From: JBHJOF01 sp050330055
Lineage (GTDB): Bacteria > Pseudomonadota > Alphaproteobacteria > Kiloniellales > JAKSDN01
Assembly (NCBI GenBank): GCA_050330055.1
Contig: JBHJOF010000315.1
Location: 1 to 8,728 of the forward strand
Direction: 5' to 3'
Length of the DNA: 8,728 nt
Shown: positions 1 through 5,525 of the stretch, in pieces
Position numbering within the stretch: position 1 is the first letter of the stretch
Layout of the letters: every line of letters begins with the position of its first letter
Program-made: the position numbers and the translations under genes
Notes under the pieces: model-generated
What the model was told of the DNA's origin: nothing
Database searches by the model: none
The model's input: the letters and a program-made list of their open reading frames with translations, nothing else

Positions 1-722
1 AAGCGGGCGAGCGCCCAGGCCGCGCCCGGCGTCTCGGCCAGCGCCGCCCGCGCCGCATAGCCGAGCCGCTCGACCCGCGCCAAGAGGTCGGTCGTGAGCG
101 CCCCCTCGCCGCCGAAGAGATGGGCGCAGCCGGTCACATCGAGCAGCAGACCGCCGCCGCCGCCGGGGTCTCCGGCGGCACGGTCGAGCGCCACCCAGGG
201 CGTGTAGCGGCCGCACCACTCGGCGAGCCGGGCAAGCGCCCGCAGGTCGGCCTCGGGCTCCGCCTCGGCGGTCCTGAGCCCGGGAAGGATCGCCCGCGCG
301 TCGGCCAGCGGCAGGCCGGGAACGAGCCCAGCGGCAGCGGCAGCGGCGTCGACCGCGGCCAGCAGCAGCCGGCCCTGCTCGGCCCGGATCAGCGCAAAGG
401 GCGCATCGGAAGACTCTTCATGGGTCACCCCCACCGACTCTTTGCGAGCCACCCCCACCCCGGCCCTCCCCCGTCCAGGGGGAGGGAGAGATGTTGCAGC
501 AGCACGCCTTCCGTCCCTCGACCAGGGAGGCTGATTTGGCGTGGCCGCGCGCCTTTCTTCCTCCTCCCCCCTTGCGGGGGAGGGCCGGGGTGGGGGGTAA
601 AGCGAAGGGCCGGCCGGGCTAGACGGCGACCCGGAGGTCTGCCGGCGCGATGCCGTCCGCTGGGCGCGGGCCCAGCGGTCCGTCGCGAAGCGCGGCAGCC
701 AGAGCGAAAGCACCCGTCGCAT
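1..722 (-). CDS. imuB: ImuB, catalytically inactive Y-family polymerase homologue (partial, C-terminus beyond left edge)
   Basis: ImuB is the non-catalytic Y-family protein that links ImuA and DnaE2 to the beta clamp in SOS translesion synthesis. The 240 visible residues are the N-terminal part. Residues 1-16 (MRRVLSLWLPRFATDR) are the typical ImuB start; family proteins lack the catalytic acidic residue of true Y polymerases here. After a long low-complexity stretch the conserved palm resumes: PFALI at 108-112, LAAVDA near 120, DARA near 140, RYTPWVALD near 172, LLLDVTGCAHLFGGE near 192-206. The start at 722 is supported by GGAG at 730-733 on the minus strand, 7 nt upstream, and by the match to the family N-terminus. 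It overlaps the imuA 3' end by 104 nt. Residues about 38-100 are encoded by an inverted REP-like pair plus flanking GC-rich DNA, so the linker is much longer than I expect for ImuB. The clamp-binding C-terminus is not visible. Confidence 0.9.
   Translation of the reverse strand, partial: MRRVLSLWLPRFATDRWARAQRTASRRQTSGSPSSPAGPSLYPPPRPSPARGEEEERRAATPNQPPWSRDGRRAAATSLPPPGRGRAGVGVARKESVGVTHEESSDAPFALIRAEQGRLLLAAVDAAAAAAGLVPGLPLADARAILPGLRTAEAEPEADLRALARLAEWCGRYTPWVALDRAAGDPGGGGGLLLDVTGCAHLFGGEGALTTDLLARVERLGYAARAALAETPGAAWALAR
452..596. repeat. Inverted pair of REP-like palindromes inside the imuB reading frame
   Basis: Positions 452-473 and 575-596 are a perfect 22-nt inverted repeat separated by 101 nt. 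Each arm also forms its own hairpin. On the left, CCCTCCCCC (464-472) pairs with GGGGGAGGG (478-486) around GTCCA. On the right, CCTCCCCC (563-570) pairs with GGGGGAGG (576-583) around CTTGC. Each hairpin continues into the same tail, read GCCGGGGTGGGG outward. A hairpin plus conserved tail in head-to-head pairs is the usual build of proteobacterial REP/BIME elements. A partial extra copy of the tail, CACCCCCACC, recurs at 426-435 and 450-459. Such elements normally sit between genes, but here the pair lies within imuB without breaking the frame. The arms are translated as different peptides, a Pro-rich one (around residues 43-49) and a Gly/Val-rich one (around 85-91). Confidence 0.85.
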
Positions 723-1479
723 GATCCCACTCCATGACAAAGTCGGCTGGCGCCGCGCCGCGGCAGCGCAGCAGCGCGACCCGCCAGCGCGGCCGGCCGA
801 TCAGGCCCGCCGCCGCCTCGCTGTCCGATGCCAGCTTCGCCTGTGACGGTCCTATCAGTGATGGCAGCGGGGCCACCCGCCAGCGGGTGACCGCGGCGCT
901 CGGCCCCTCCCGACCCCGCCCGGCCAGGCGCGGCCGGCGCAGCAGGAAGCAGGGCAGCCCGGCAGCCTCGGTGGCGAGCTGCAGGCGGCGGCCGGCGGTG
1001 CGGTCGAGCGCCGTCACCTCGCCCACCACGGCCCCAAGTGAACCTGATCGCAGCCCTTCTTCCAGGGCCCAGAGCACATCGCGGTCGTTGCCGGCGCGGA
1101 CCAGCAGCAGCCGCCCGGGATCGAGCCCGAAGCCGGCCAGGCCCGGCGCGTAGAGATCGTCCTGCGCCGCCGCCCAGAGGACCGGCCCCGCAAGGCCGTC
1201 GCGCGCGGCCGCCAGGCGGGCGAGCAGCGCCAGGCAGAAGCCGCTGGCCACGCCGTCGTCCCATTCGGCCCGCTCGCCCTCGATCTCGTGCAGGCCGGTC
1301 ACGGGCAGGCCGCCGCCCGGCAGGCGCTCGTCCAGCGCCGCCGGACCAAGCGGCAACACCCTGAGCGCCGCCGCCCCGCCGCCGCGCTCGAGCACCCGGA
1401 TGCGCGCCCGCAAGGCTTCGATCCCTGGGGCCTCGATCCCCGGTGTCTCAATCTGATCTGCCGCTGTGCCGCCGCTCAT
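619..1479 (-). CDS. imuA: ImuA, RecA-like SOS mutagenesis protein
   Basis: ImuA is a RecA/SulA-like protein that works with ImuB and DnaE2 in damage-induced mutagenesis. From ATG at 1479 it has 286 residues. Recognisable family segments are LRARIRVLE at 23-31, LDERLPGGGLPVTGLHEI at 49-66, LWAAAQDDLYAPGLAGFGLD at 101-120, LLLVRAGNDRDVLWALEEGLR at 124-144, and the C-terminal RWRVALLRCRG then MEWD at 231-252. I see no complete Walker A motif. The frame stays open upstream to 1614, with another ATG at 1512, but that ATG lies inside the LexA operator (1507-1521) and the longest form would overlap the upstream gene, so 1479 is preferred. It has only a weak ribosome-binding site (GAAAG about 12 nt upstream). 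imuA is followed by imuB with a 104-nt overlap, implying coupled translation. Residues 10-22 hold a short repeat (IETPG, IEAPG, IEAL). Confidence 0.88.
   Translation of the reverse strand: MSGGTAADQIETPGIEAPGIEALRARIRVLERGGGAAALRVLPLGPAALDERLPGGGLPVTGLHEIEGERAEWDDGVASGFCLALLARLAAARDGLAGPVLWAAAQDDLYAPGLAGFGLDPGRLLLVRAGNDRDVLWALEEGLRSGSLGAVVGEVTALDRTAGRRLQLATEAAGLPCFLLRRPRLAGRGREGPSAAVTRWRVAPLPSLIGPSQAKLASDSEAAAGLIGRPRWRVALLRCRGAAPADFVMEWDHATGAFALAAALRDGPLGPRPADGIAPADLRVAV
1416..1460 (-). repeat. Imperfect 15-bp tandem repeat within imuA 5' end
   Basis: Units 1416-1430 and 1431-1445 match at 12 of 15 positions, and 1446-1460 is a more degenerate third unit. They encode the in-frame pentapeptides IEAPG and IETPG near the ImuA N-terminus. 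The unit length is a multiple of three, so copy-number change would keep the frame. Confidence 0.6.
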
Positions 1480-1506
1480 GACCGGCGCCGTCTGCTTTCG
1501 TTCTAT

Positions 1507-1521
1507 GTTCATGATTTGTTC
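1507..1521 (-). promoter_or_regulatory. LexA operator (SOS box) of imuA-imuB
   Basis: The sequence is GTTC (1507-1510), seven bases, GTTC (1518-1521). On the coding strand it reads GAAC-N7-GAAC. This direct repeat is the LexA site known from alphaproteobacteria, in contrast to the CTG-N10-CAG box of gammaproteobacteria. It lies immediately upstream of the preferred imuA start and overlaps the predicted -10 region, the expected position for repression by promoter occlusion. imuA-imuB-dnaE2 cassettes are established LexA targets. Confidence 0.85.
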
Positions 1522-1547
1522 TAATACTGACAGAAAGGCAGAGTCAA
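1519..1547 (-). promoter_or_regulatory. Candidate imuA promoter
   Basis: On the minus strand there is TTGACT (1542-1547), five of six matches to a sigma-70 -35 box. Downstream lie possible -10 boxes TATTAG (1521-1526, 15-bp spacer) or TTAGAA (1519-1524, 17-bp spacer), both touching the LexA operator. The -35 match and overlap with the SOS box support the call. The exact -10 element is uncertain. Confidence 0.55.
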
Positions 1548-1550
1548 GCC

Positions 1551-1570
1551 CCCCTGGCGACCCCTGGCGA
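1551..1570. repeat. Perfect tandem decamer repeat
   Basis: CCCCTGGCGA occurs twice head to tail (1551-1560, 1561-1570). It lies between the stop codon of the RidA-family gene and the imuA promoter. It shows no hairpin or T-tract, so it does not look like a terminator. It may simply be a replication-slippage duplication. Confidence 0.7.
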
Positions 1571-1577
1571 GGCCCCG

Positions 1578-1964
1578 TCATGCGGCGGCGATCACCTCGA
1601 TCTCCACGAGCCACTCGCTGACCAGGGTCCGCGCGATGATCGCCGTGGTCGGCACAACCCGGCCCTGCAAGGCCGCGACACGCGCCTCGGCGTTCTTTTC
1701 CGCATAGGCCGGATCGGTCAGGTAGCTGGTCAAGCGTACGATGTTGTCCACCGACATGTCCGCACTGGCGAGGATTGCCCGGATGTTCGACCAGATCAGC
1801 TCGAGCTGCTCTTCCAGGCTCTTGCCCGGCGCGCCCGTCTCGTCCAGCCCCATGGTGCCGCTCACGAACAGCAGCCGGTGTGCGCCTTGAACCTCCATGG
1901 CGTGAACGTAGTCGTCGGTCGCGGGATAAACCCCCATGGACGGGTTGCGGACGACCATTTTCAT
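1578..1964 (-). CDS. RidA/YjgF/UK114-family protein
   Basis: The 128-residue product has the length and layout of the RidA family, small trimeric proteins that hydrolyse reactive enamine/imine intermediates from amino-acid metabolism. Visible signatures are LLFVSGTMGLD at 31-41, EEQLELIWSNIRAIL at 51-65, the DNIVRLTSYLTD core at 73-84, and the C-terminal VEIEVIAA at 120-127. R112, in IIARTL, is the likely equivalent of the substrate-carboxylate-binding arginine of canonical RidA, though the loop after it has a different length, so the subfamily and substrate are unclear. The start at 1964 is fixed by an excellent Shine-Dalgarno, AGGAGG, 6 nt upstream; the frame is open further upstream but that would run into the divergent gene. 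It diverges from the thioesterase gene, and imuA lies downstream on the same strand with its own SOS promoter. Confidence 0.88.
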   Translation of the reverse strand: MKMVVRNPSMGVYPATDDYVHAMEVQGAHRLLFVSGTMGLDETGAPGKSLEEQLELIWSNIRAILASADMSVDNIVRLTSYLTDPAYAEKNAEARVAALQGRVVPTTAIIARTLVSEWLVEIEVIAAA

Positions 1965-1969
1965 TGTTT

Positions 1970-1976
1970 TCCTCCT
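1970..1976 (-). promoter_or_regulatory. Strong ribosome-binding site for the RidA-family gene
   Basis: The minus strand reads AGGAGGA followed by AAACA and ATG. This decides the start at 1964 over longer in-frame alternatives. The 63-bp divergent gap 1965-2027 must also hold promoters for both genes, but I could not identify convincing -35/-10 pairs there. Confidence 0.85.
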
Positions 1977-2027
1977 GGATATCTCTATCCCAGCAGAACG
2001 ACTTAGCAGATTGATGGACGGACCGAC

Positions 2028-2471
2028 ATGGACGATCCCCTGAGGCCGCCCAGCGGCTTCGCCGATCTGGTCGGCTACGAGCTGGTCCAGTGGCGCGAGG
2101 ACTATGCCGAGATCGCGCTCACGGTCGAAGCCCGGCACCTGAACCGCAGCGGCATCATGCACGGCGGCCTGCTGGCCAGCCTGATCGATACCGCCTGCGG
2201 CTATGCCGGCGCCTACTGTCCCGAGCCCGGCCGGGTGCGCCGCGCCGTGACCCTGGCGCTCGACACCCACTTCATCGGCGCGGTCCGGCCCGGCAGCCGG
2301 CTAATTGCGACCGGACGCCGCACCGGCGGCGGGCGGCGCACCTTCTTCTCGACCGCCGAGGTGCGCGACCAGGACGGCAGCCTGGTCGGCCAGGGCAGCT
2401 GCGTCCACCAGTACCGCAAAGGCAGCGAGGACCCCCGAGGTGTGCCGGAGGGGGGCGTGCCAGAGGACTAG
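2028..2471 (+). CDS. PaaI-like hotdog-fold thioesterase
   Basis: The 147-residue product fits the PaaI/YdiI branch of hotdog thioesterases, which hydrolyse acyl- or aryl-CoA thioesters. Diagnostic is HLNRSGIMHGGLLASLIDTA at about 37-56: the HGG motif followed by the long central helix with an acidic residue (D54). Then come AVTLALDTHFIGAVRPG (about 73-89), the beta strand after the helix, and the family-like end GQGSCVHQYRKG (about 121-132). The last 15 residues are charged and Pro/Gly-rich, beyond the usual domain end. The start at 2028 has a weak GGACGG ribosome-binding site about 6 nt upstream; a nearby ATG at 2014 is out of frame. The crotonase gene further right could suggest acyl-CoA metabolism, but the two are not in one operon. 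The substrate cannot be told from sequence. Confidence 0.85.
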   Translation: MDDPLRPPSGFADLVGYELVQWREDYAEIALTVEARHLNRSGIMHGGLLASLIDTACGYAGAYCPEPGRVRRAVTLALDTHFIGAVRPGSRLIATGRRTGGGRRTFFSTAEVRDQDGSLVGQGSCVHQYRKGSEDPRGVPEGGVPED

Positions 2472-2625
2472 CAACATGGCCGTTGGCGCAAATCTGTCCT
2501 CAAGGCGCCCTGGCCGTTCCCCAAAGCGGACCGTGAATGGACCGCATACCAACGCTGGCTAACCAAGTCGCAAGAAAGCTCTGCTAGGCTGCCGTCGCGT
2601 CAGACCAGCAGGGTAGTCAGTCATC

Positions 2626-2883
2626 ATGCAAGCCGCCAATCCCGCATCCGCCCCAACATCATCCGCGGCGCCCGCGAGCGGTCCCCGCCAGGCCGAGGCT
2701 GATCGCGCCGGCCGTCGCGTGGCCACCATCCTGGGCGTGATCGTGCTGGGCGCTTTCTGGTGGATCGCCTCGGGCCCCTCGGACGGGCTCGTGACCTTGA
2801 TCGCCGGCCTCGGCTTCGCCGCCATCGCCACCGTCACTCTGCTCGAAGCGGCGCTCGGCGGCCCCGACCCGCGGCGCAAGTAA
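2626..2883 (+). CDS. Small two-helix membrane protein, unknown function
   Basis: An 85-residue protein that I do not recognise. Residues 1-29 are Ala/Ser/Pro-rich, polar and probably disordered. Two hydrophobic segments follow: VATILGVIVLGAFWWIA (about 32-48) and LVTLIAGLGFAAIATVTLLEAAL (about 55-77), joined by a short SGPSDG turn. The tail, GGPDPRRK, is positively charged. With arginines before helix 1 and a basic tail, both ends are probably cytoplasmic, making a helical hairpin in the inner membrane. The ribosome-binding site is weak (GCAGGG about 12 nt upstream). The gene converges on the crotonase gene with only 6 bp between stop codons. The hydrophobic pattern in this frame is far more protein-like than the overlapping opposite-strand frame. 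Upstream, 2472-2625 holds no gene or convincing promoter that I can see. Confidence 0.7.
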   Translation: MQAANPASAPTSSAAPASGPRQAEADRAGRRVATILGVIVLGAFWWIASGPSDGLVTLIAGLGFAAIATVTLLEAALGGPDPRRK

Positions 2884-2889
2884 TCGCGC

Positions 2890-3693
2890 TTAACGCCCCC
2901 GGAACAGCGGGATCTCCTTGGCCAGGAAGGCGCGGATGCCTTCCTTGTAATCCTCGCTGTCGCAGGCCTTGAAAGGCTCGGCCAGCTCGGCCTCGCTGAG
3001 CGGCCGGGGATCGAGCACGCGCTGCACGAAGCGCTTGTGCCAACGCATGGCGAGCGGCGCGCCGCTGGCGATGCGCCCGGCCGTGGCCTCGGCCTCGGCC
3101 ATCACCTGGTCGTCCGCCACCACGCGGGTCACCAGGCCCTTGGCCAGCGCCTCGGCAGCGCCGAACACGCGCCCCTCCAGCAGGATCTCAAGCGCCGTGG
3201 CGCGACCGGTCAACTCGACCAGGGCGTGCAGGCCGCTGTACGGCAGGCAGTGGCCGATGCGCTTGATCGGGATGCCGAACTTGGCGCCCTCGCCGCAGAT
3301 GCGCAGGTCGGCGAGCAGCGCCAGCTCCAGCCCGCCGCCCATGCAGGGCCCCTGGATCGCCACCACCACCGCATGCGGGCTGTGCTCGATGCCCTCGAGC
3401 GCCCGATCGACCACCTGGCCATAAGCCTGCGCCTGCACTGCGTTGCTGCGCACCGTACTGAACTCGGCGATGTCGGCGCCGGCGCCGAAGGCCTTGCCGC
3501 CGGCCCCGCTCAGCAGCACGCAGCGCAGGCTGTCATCCTTGTTGACCTCGGCCATGACCACGCCCAGCCGCTCCCACATGGCGAGGTTGAAGGCGTTCAA
3601 TCGCTCCGGCCGGTTGAGCGTGACCCGGGCGATGGCATCGCTACGTTCGAGCAGGATGAGATCGGACCTGGCAGTGGAGGTAGTGGTGGACAT
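2890..3693 (-). CDS. Enoyl-CoA hydratase/isomerase (crotonase) family protein
   Basis: A 267-residue crotonase-fold protein acting on acyl-CoA thioesters. Seen are VTLNRPERLNAFN at 24-36, the oxyanion-hole segment AFGAGADI at 68-75 and the second one MGGGLELA at 118-125. E123 corresponds to the first catalytic glutamate (E144 of rat mitochondrial hydratase). The second one (E164, in an FGxPE motif) is replaced: here FGIPIKR at 139-145 has I143 at that place. Isomerases and other family members can work with a single acidic residue, so standard hydratase activity should not be assumed. Start choice: ATG at 3693 has AGGGAG about 10 nt upstream; an in-frame ATG at 3717 would add 8 residues. It lies downstream of thiM-thiE on the same strand, after 103 nt (79 nt if the longer start is used). 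Confidence 0.85.
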   Translation of the reverse strand: MSTTTSTARSDLILLERSDAIARVTLNRPERLNAFNLAMWERLGVVMAEVNKDDSLRCVLLSGAGGKAFGAGADIAEFSTVRSNAVQAQAYGQVVDRALEGIEHSPHAVVVAIQGPCMGGGLELALLADLRICGEGAKFGIPIKRIGHCLPYSGLHALVELTGRATALEILLEGRVFGAAEALAKGLVTRVVADDQVMAEAEATAGRIASGAPLAMRWHKRFVQRVLDPRPLSEAELAEPFKACDSEDYKEGIRAFLAKEIPLFRGR

Positions 3694-3796
3694 GGCGGCG
3701 GCGCTCCCTGGCTGCATGCTTCTCTGCGGTGCGGCCGCGACCTTAGAGCAAGCCTCCGTTCAGGAACAGGCGGCATGAACAGCGGTTGAGTGCTGT

Positions 3797-4447
3797 CTAC
3801 TGCCGACCGGATTCGACTGCACGCCGCAACGCCCGTGCCGCGGCCTCTGGATCGGATGCGGCGCAGATCGCCGACACCACGGCCACGCCGTTCACGCCGG
3901 TCGTCATGACCTCTGCGGCATTCGCCGCGGTGATGCCGCCGATTGCCACCAGCGGCAGGGCGAGGCGAGCGCGCAGCTCGCTGAGGCCGGGCAAACCGAT
4001 CGCGTCGCCCGCGTCGGCCTTGCTGCCGGTGACGTAGGCCGGGCCGACGCCGGCATAATCCACGACGGCGGGATCGACGCGCGCGGCCTCTGCCGCGTTG
4101 CCGGCCGAGAGCCCGATGATCCTGTCCGGGCCTAGTGCCGCGCGCGCTTCCGCCGGGTCCATGTCCTCCTGCCCCAGGTGCAGGCCCGCGGCATCGACGG
4201 CCAGGGTGACCTCGAGATCGTCGTTGACGATCAGCGGCACGCGATGACGATCGAGCATCGCCTTGAGCGCGCGGGCGCTGGCGATCATCGCCTCGCGCGG
4301 CCCCTGCTTCTCGCGGAGCTGCACCAGGGTGACGCCGCCACGCAGCGCGGCCTCGACGACCTGCACCAGATCGCGGCCGGCGACTGCATCGCTGCCGGCG
4401 ACGAGATAGAGCGTGAGGTCGAAGGCTGGCCGCGCTGGGCCCGGCAT
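3797..4447 (-). CDS. thiE: Thiamine-phosphate synthase ThiE
   Basis: ThiE couples 4-amino-2-methyl-5-hydroxymethylpyrimidine pyrophosphate to thiazole phosphate, giving thiamine phosphate in the cytoplasm. The 216-residue length is normal for this TIM-barrel enzyme. Motifs in order: TLVQLREK at 40-47, VNDDLEVTLAVDAAGLHLGQED at 74-95 (N75, D76 and D77 in the substrate/metal region), IGLSAGN at 111-117, GVGPAYVTGSK at 133-143, the phosphate-binding VAIGGIT at 167-173, and GVAVVSAI at 187-194. The ATG follows the thiM TAG stop with no gap (TAGATG), so translation is almost certainly coupled. Below the stop, a 5-bp hairpin (3779-3796) without a T-tract is too weak to call as a terminator. Confidence 0.95.
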   Translation of the reverse strand: MPGPARPAFDLTLYLVAGSDAVAGRDLVQVVEAALRGGVTLVQLREKQGPREAMIASARALKAMLDRHRVPLIVNDDLEVTLAVDAAGLHLGQEDMDPAEARAALGPDRIIGLSAGNAAEAARVDPAVVDYAGVGPAYVTGSKADAGDAIGLPGLSELRARLALPLVAIGGITAANAAEVMTTGVNGVAVVSAICAASDPEAAARALRRAVESGRQ

Positions 4448-5263
4448 CTATTGCACCCGCGCGTGGGCCTGCAGGCTGGCCTGATCGAGACCGTAGAGGG
4501 CGTCGATCAGCTTGACGCGGAAGCTGGCTGGACCGGCCGCCTCGGCGCCGGCGATCTCGCCGGCCACGCCGAGGATGGCCAGCGCGTCGGCCGTGGCGAT
4601 CAAGGGATCAGTCTCGACCGCGCAGCAGGCGCCGATCAGGCAAGTGAGCGCACAGCCGACCGCCGTCACTCGGACCATCAAGGGATGGCCGTTGGCCACC
4701 GCCATCATGCGCCGGCCGTCGGTCACGTAGTCGATCGCGCCGGTCACCGCAACCACGCTGCCGCTCTGTTTGGCCAGGTCGTGCGCGGCATCGAGCGCCT
4801 CGGCCGAATCGATCATGGAATCGACGCCGTGACCATGGTCGCGCTCGCCGCCGCCGAGCGCCAGAATCTCGGCGCCGTTGCCGCGGATCACCGCGGGCTG
4901 CAGGCGAACCAGGCGTCGCGCCGCCTCGTCACGCAGGCTGGTGGTGCCGGCACCGACCGGATCGAGCACCCAGGGCTTGCCCTGCGCCACCGCCTCGCGC
5001 GCAGCGCCGGCCATGGCTTCGACCAGCGCCGGTGTCGGCGCGCCGAGATTGATGGTGAGCGCGTCGGCCAGCGTGACGAACTCCTCGACCTCCTCGCGCG
5101 CCTGCACCATGGCCGGCGACGCACCGACCGCGAGCAGCATGTTCGCGGCCAGGTCCATGGCGACGAAGTTGGTGATGTTGTGGATCAGAGGGCTACGAAG
5201 GCGCAGCGAATCCAGGGTGGTCCAAGGGCCGTGTGCGTCCAGGGAGGCCGCAACCTCGTTCAT
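4448..5263 (-). CDS. thiM: Hydroxyethylthiazole kinase ThiM
   Basis: ThiM phosphorylates 5-(2-hydroxyethyl)-4-methylthiazole with ATP, which feeds ThiE and allows thiazole salvage. From ATG at 5263 it has 271 residues, the usual length. Features: SPLIHNITNFVAMDLAAN at 24-41 (family N-terminus and substrate pocket), TINLGAP at 70-76, VLDPVGAG at 99-106, IRGNGAEI at 126-133, VAVTGAIDYVTDG at 171-183, and VTAVGCALTCLIGACCAV at 199-216, where C204 is the conserved active-site-region cysteine near the anion hole. The frame is open to 5344, but the family N-terminus and a GGGGGAA element about 10 nt upstream favour 5263. thiE follows directly. No thiD lies between or beside them, so HMP phosphorylation must be encoded elsewhere. 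Confidence 0.94.
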   Translation of the reverse strand: MNEVAASLDAHGPWTTLDSLRLRSPLIHNITNFVAMDLAANMLLAVGASPAMVQAREEVEEFVTLADALTINLGAPTPALVEAMAGAAREAVAQGKPWVLDPVGAGTTSLRDEAARRLVRLQPAVIRGNGAEILALGGGERDHGHGVDSMIDSAEALDAAHDLAKQSGSVVAVTGAIDYVTDGRRMMAVANGHPLMVRVTAVGCALTCLIGACCAVETDPLIATADALAILGVAGEIAGAEAAGPASFRVKLIDALYGLDQASLQAHARVQ

Positions 5264-5525
5264 CGATCTCAGTTCCCCCGATAGACGGCCCTTAGCCACA
5301 ACGGCGATGCAACAATGACCAGGATCTGTGCGCTCCCCCAGCAACGCACGAACGCGAACCGCAGAGGATGCCAGCTTGCCGAAAAGCTGTCAAAGCGCGG
5401 AGCGTCATTGAAACCCGGTCAAGCGAGATAAGTCGGACACTGTGTCGCGGCCAACACGCGACGAGCTTCCGCGCCCAACCGAGCAACAAGATTGCCACTC
5501 GGCCGGACCCGGCGCGCCCGGCCAA
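5264..5525. other. Non-coding gap upstream of thiM
   Basis: This 262-bp gap lies between the thiM start and the end of the small zinc-knuckle gene, both on the minus strand. It should contain the thiMED-type promoter, but I found no convincing -35/-10 pair. I looked on the minus strand for a TPP riboswitch (CUGAGA element and the ACCUGAU-GGAUAAUGCCAG region) and did not find the pair of conserved blocks. Short frames here lack ribosome-binding sites and protein-like composition. Confidence 0.5.
5501..5523 (-). terminator. Possible GC-rich hairpin after the small zinc-knuckle gene
   Basis: GGCCGG (5501-5506) can pair with CCGGCC (5518-5523) around an 11-nt loop, starting 3 nt past the stop codon of the minus-strand gene. 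There is no T-run after it on the minus strand, so an intrinsic terminator is doubtful; it may only stabilise the transcript end. Confidence 0.3.

Noticed and set aside
452..596. Palindromes as a terminator between imuA and imuB
   Set aside because: They lie about 125 nt downstream of the imuB start and within its open frame, and no T-tract follows.
120..737. Plus-strand open frame opposite imuB
   Set aside because: Low-complexity Gly/Pro/Arg composition on the antisense of well-conserved ImuB sequence; no ribosome-binding site or recognisable motif.
425..1264. Long open frame on the minus strand covering most of imuA and the palindromes
   Set aside because: It is an Arg/Ala/Gly-rich shadow frame of imuA with no family motifs; imuA and imuB explain the same DNA in the other two frames.
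3758..3780. GTTC/GAAC repeats resembling a second SOS box
   Set aside because: The spacings are 2 nt and 9 nt, not the 7 nt needed for an alphaproteobacterial LexA site.
3037..3789. 250-codon plus-strand frame opposite the crotonase gene
   Set aside because: His/Arg/Gly-rich antisense shadow; crotonase motifs on the minus strand are unambiguous.
4178..5284. 368-codon plus-strand frame opposite thiM and thiE
   Set aside because: His/Gln/Arg/Gly-rich composition typical of antisense frames in GC-rich DNA; the opposite strand has two clear thiamine enzymes.
5264..5360. TPP riboswitch upstream of thiM
   Set aside because: A GGGGGAGC string and a CTGAGA-like string on the minus strand are in the wrong order and spacing, and the conserved 3' block is missing.
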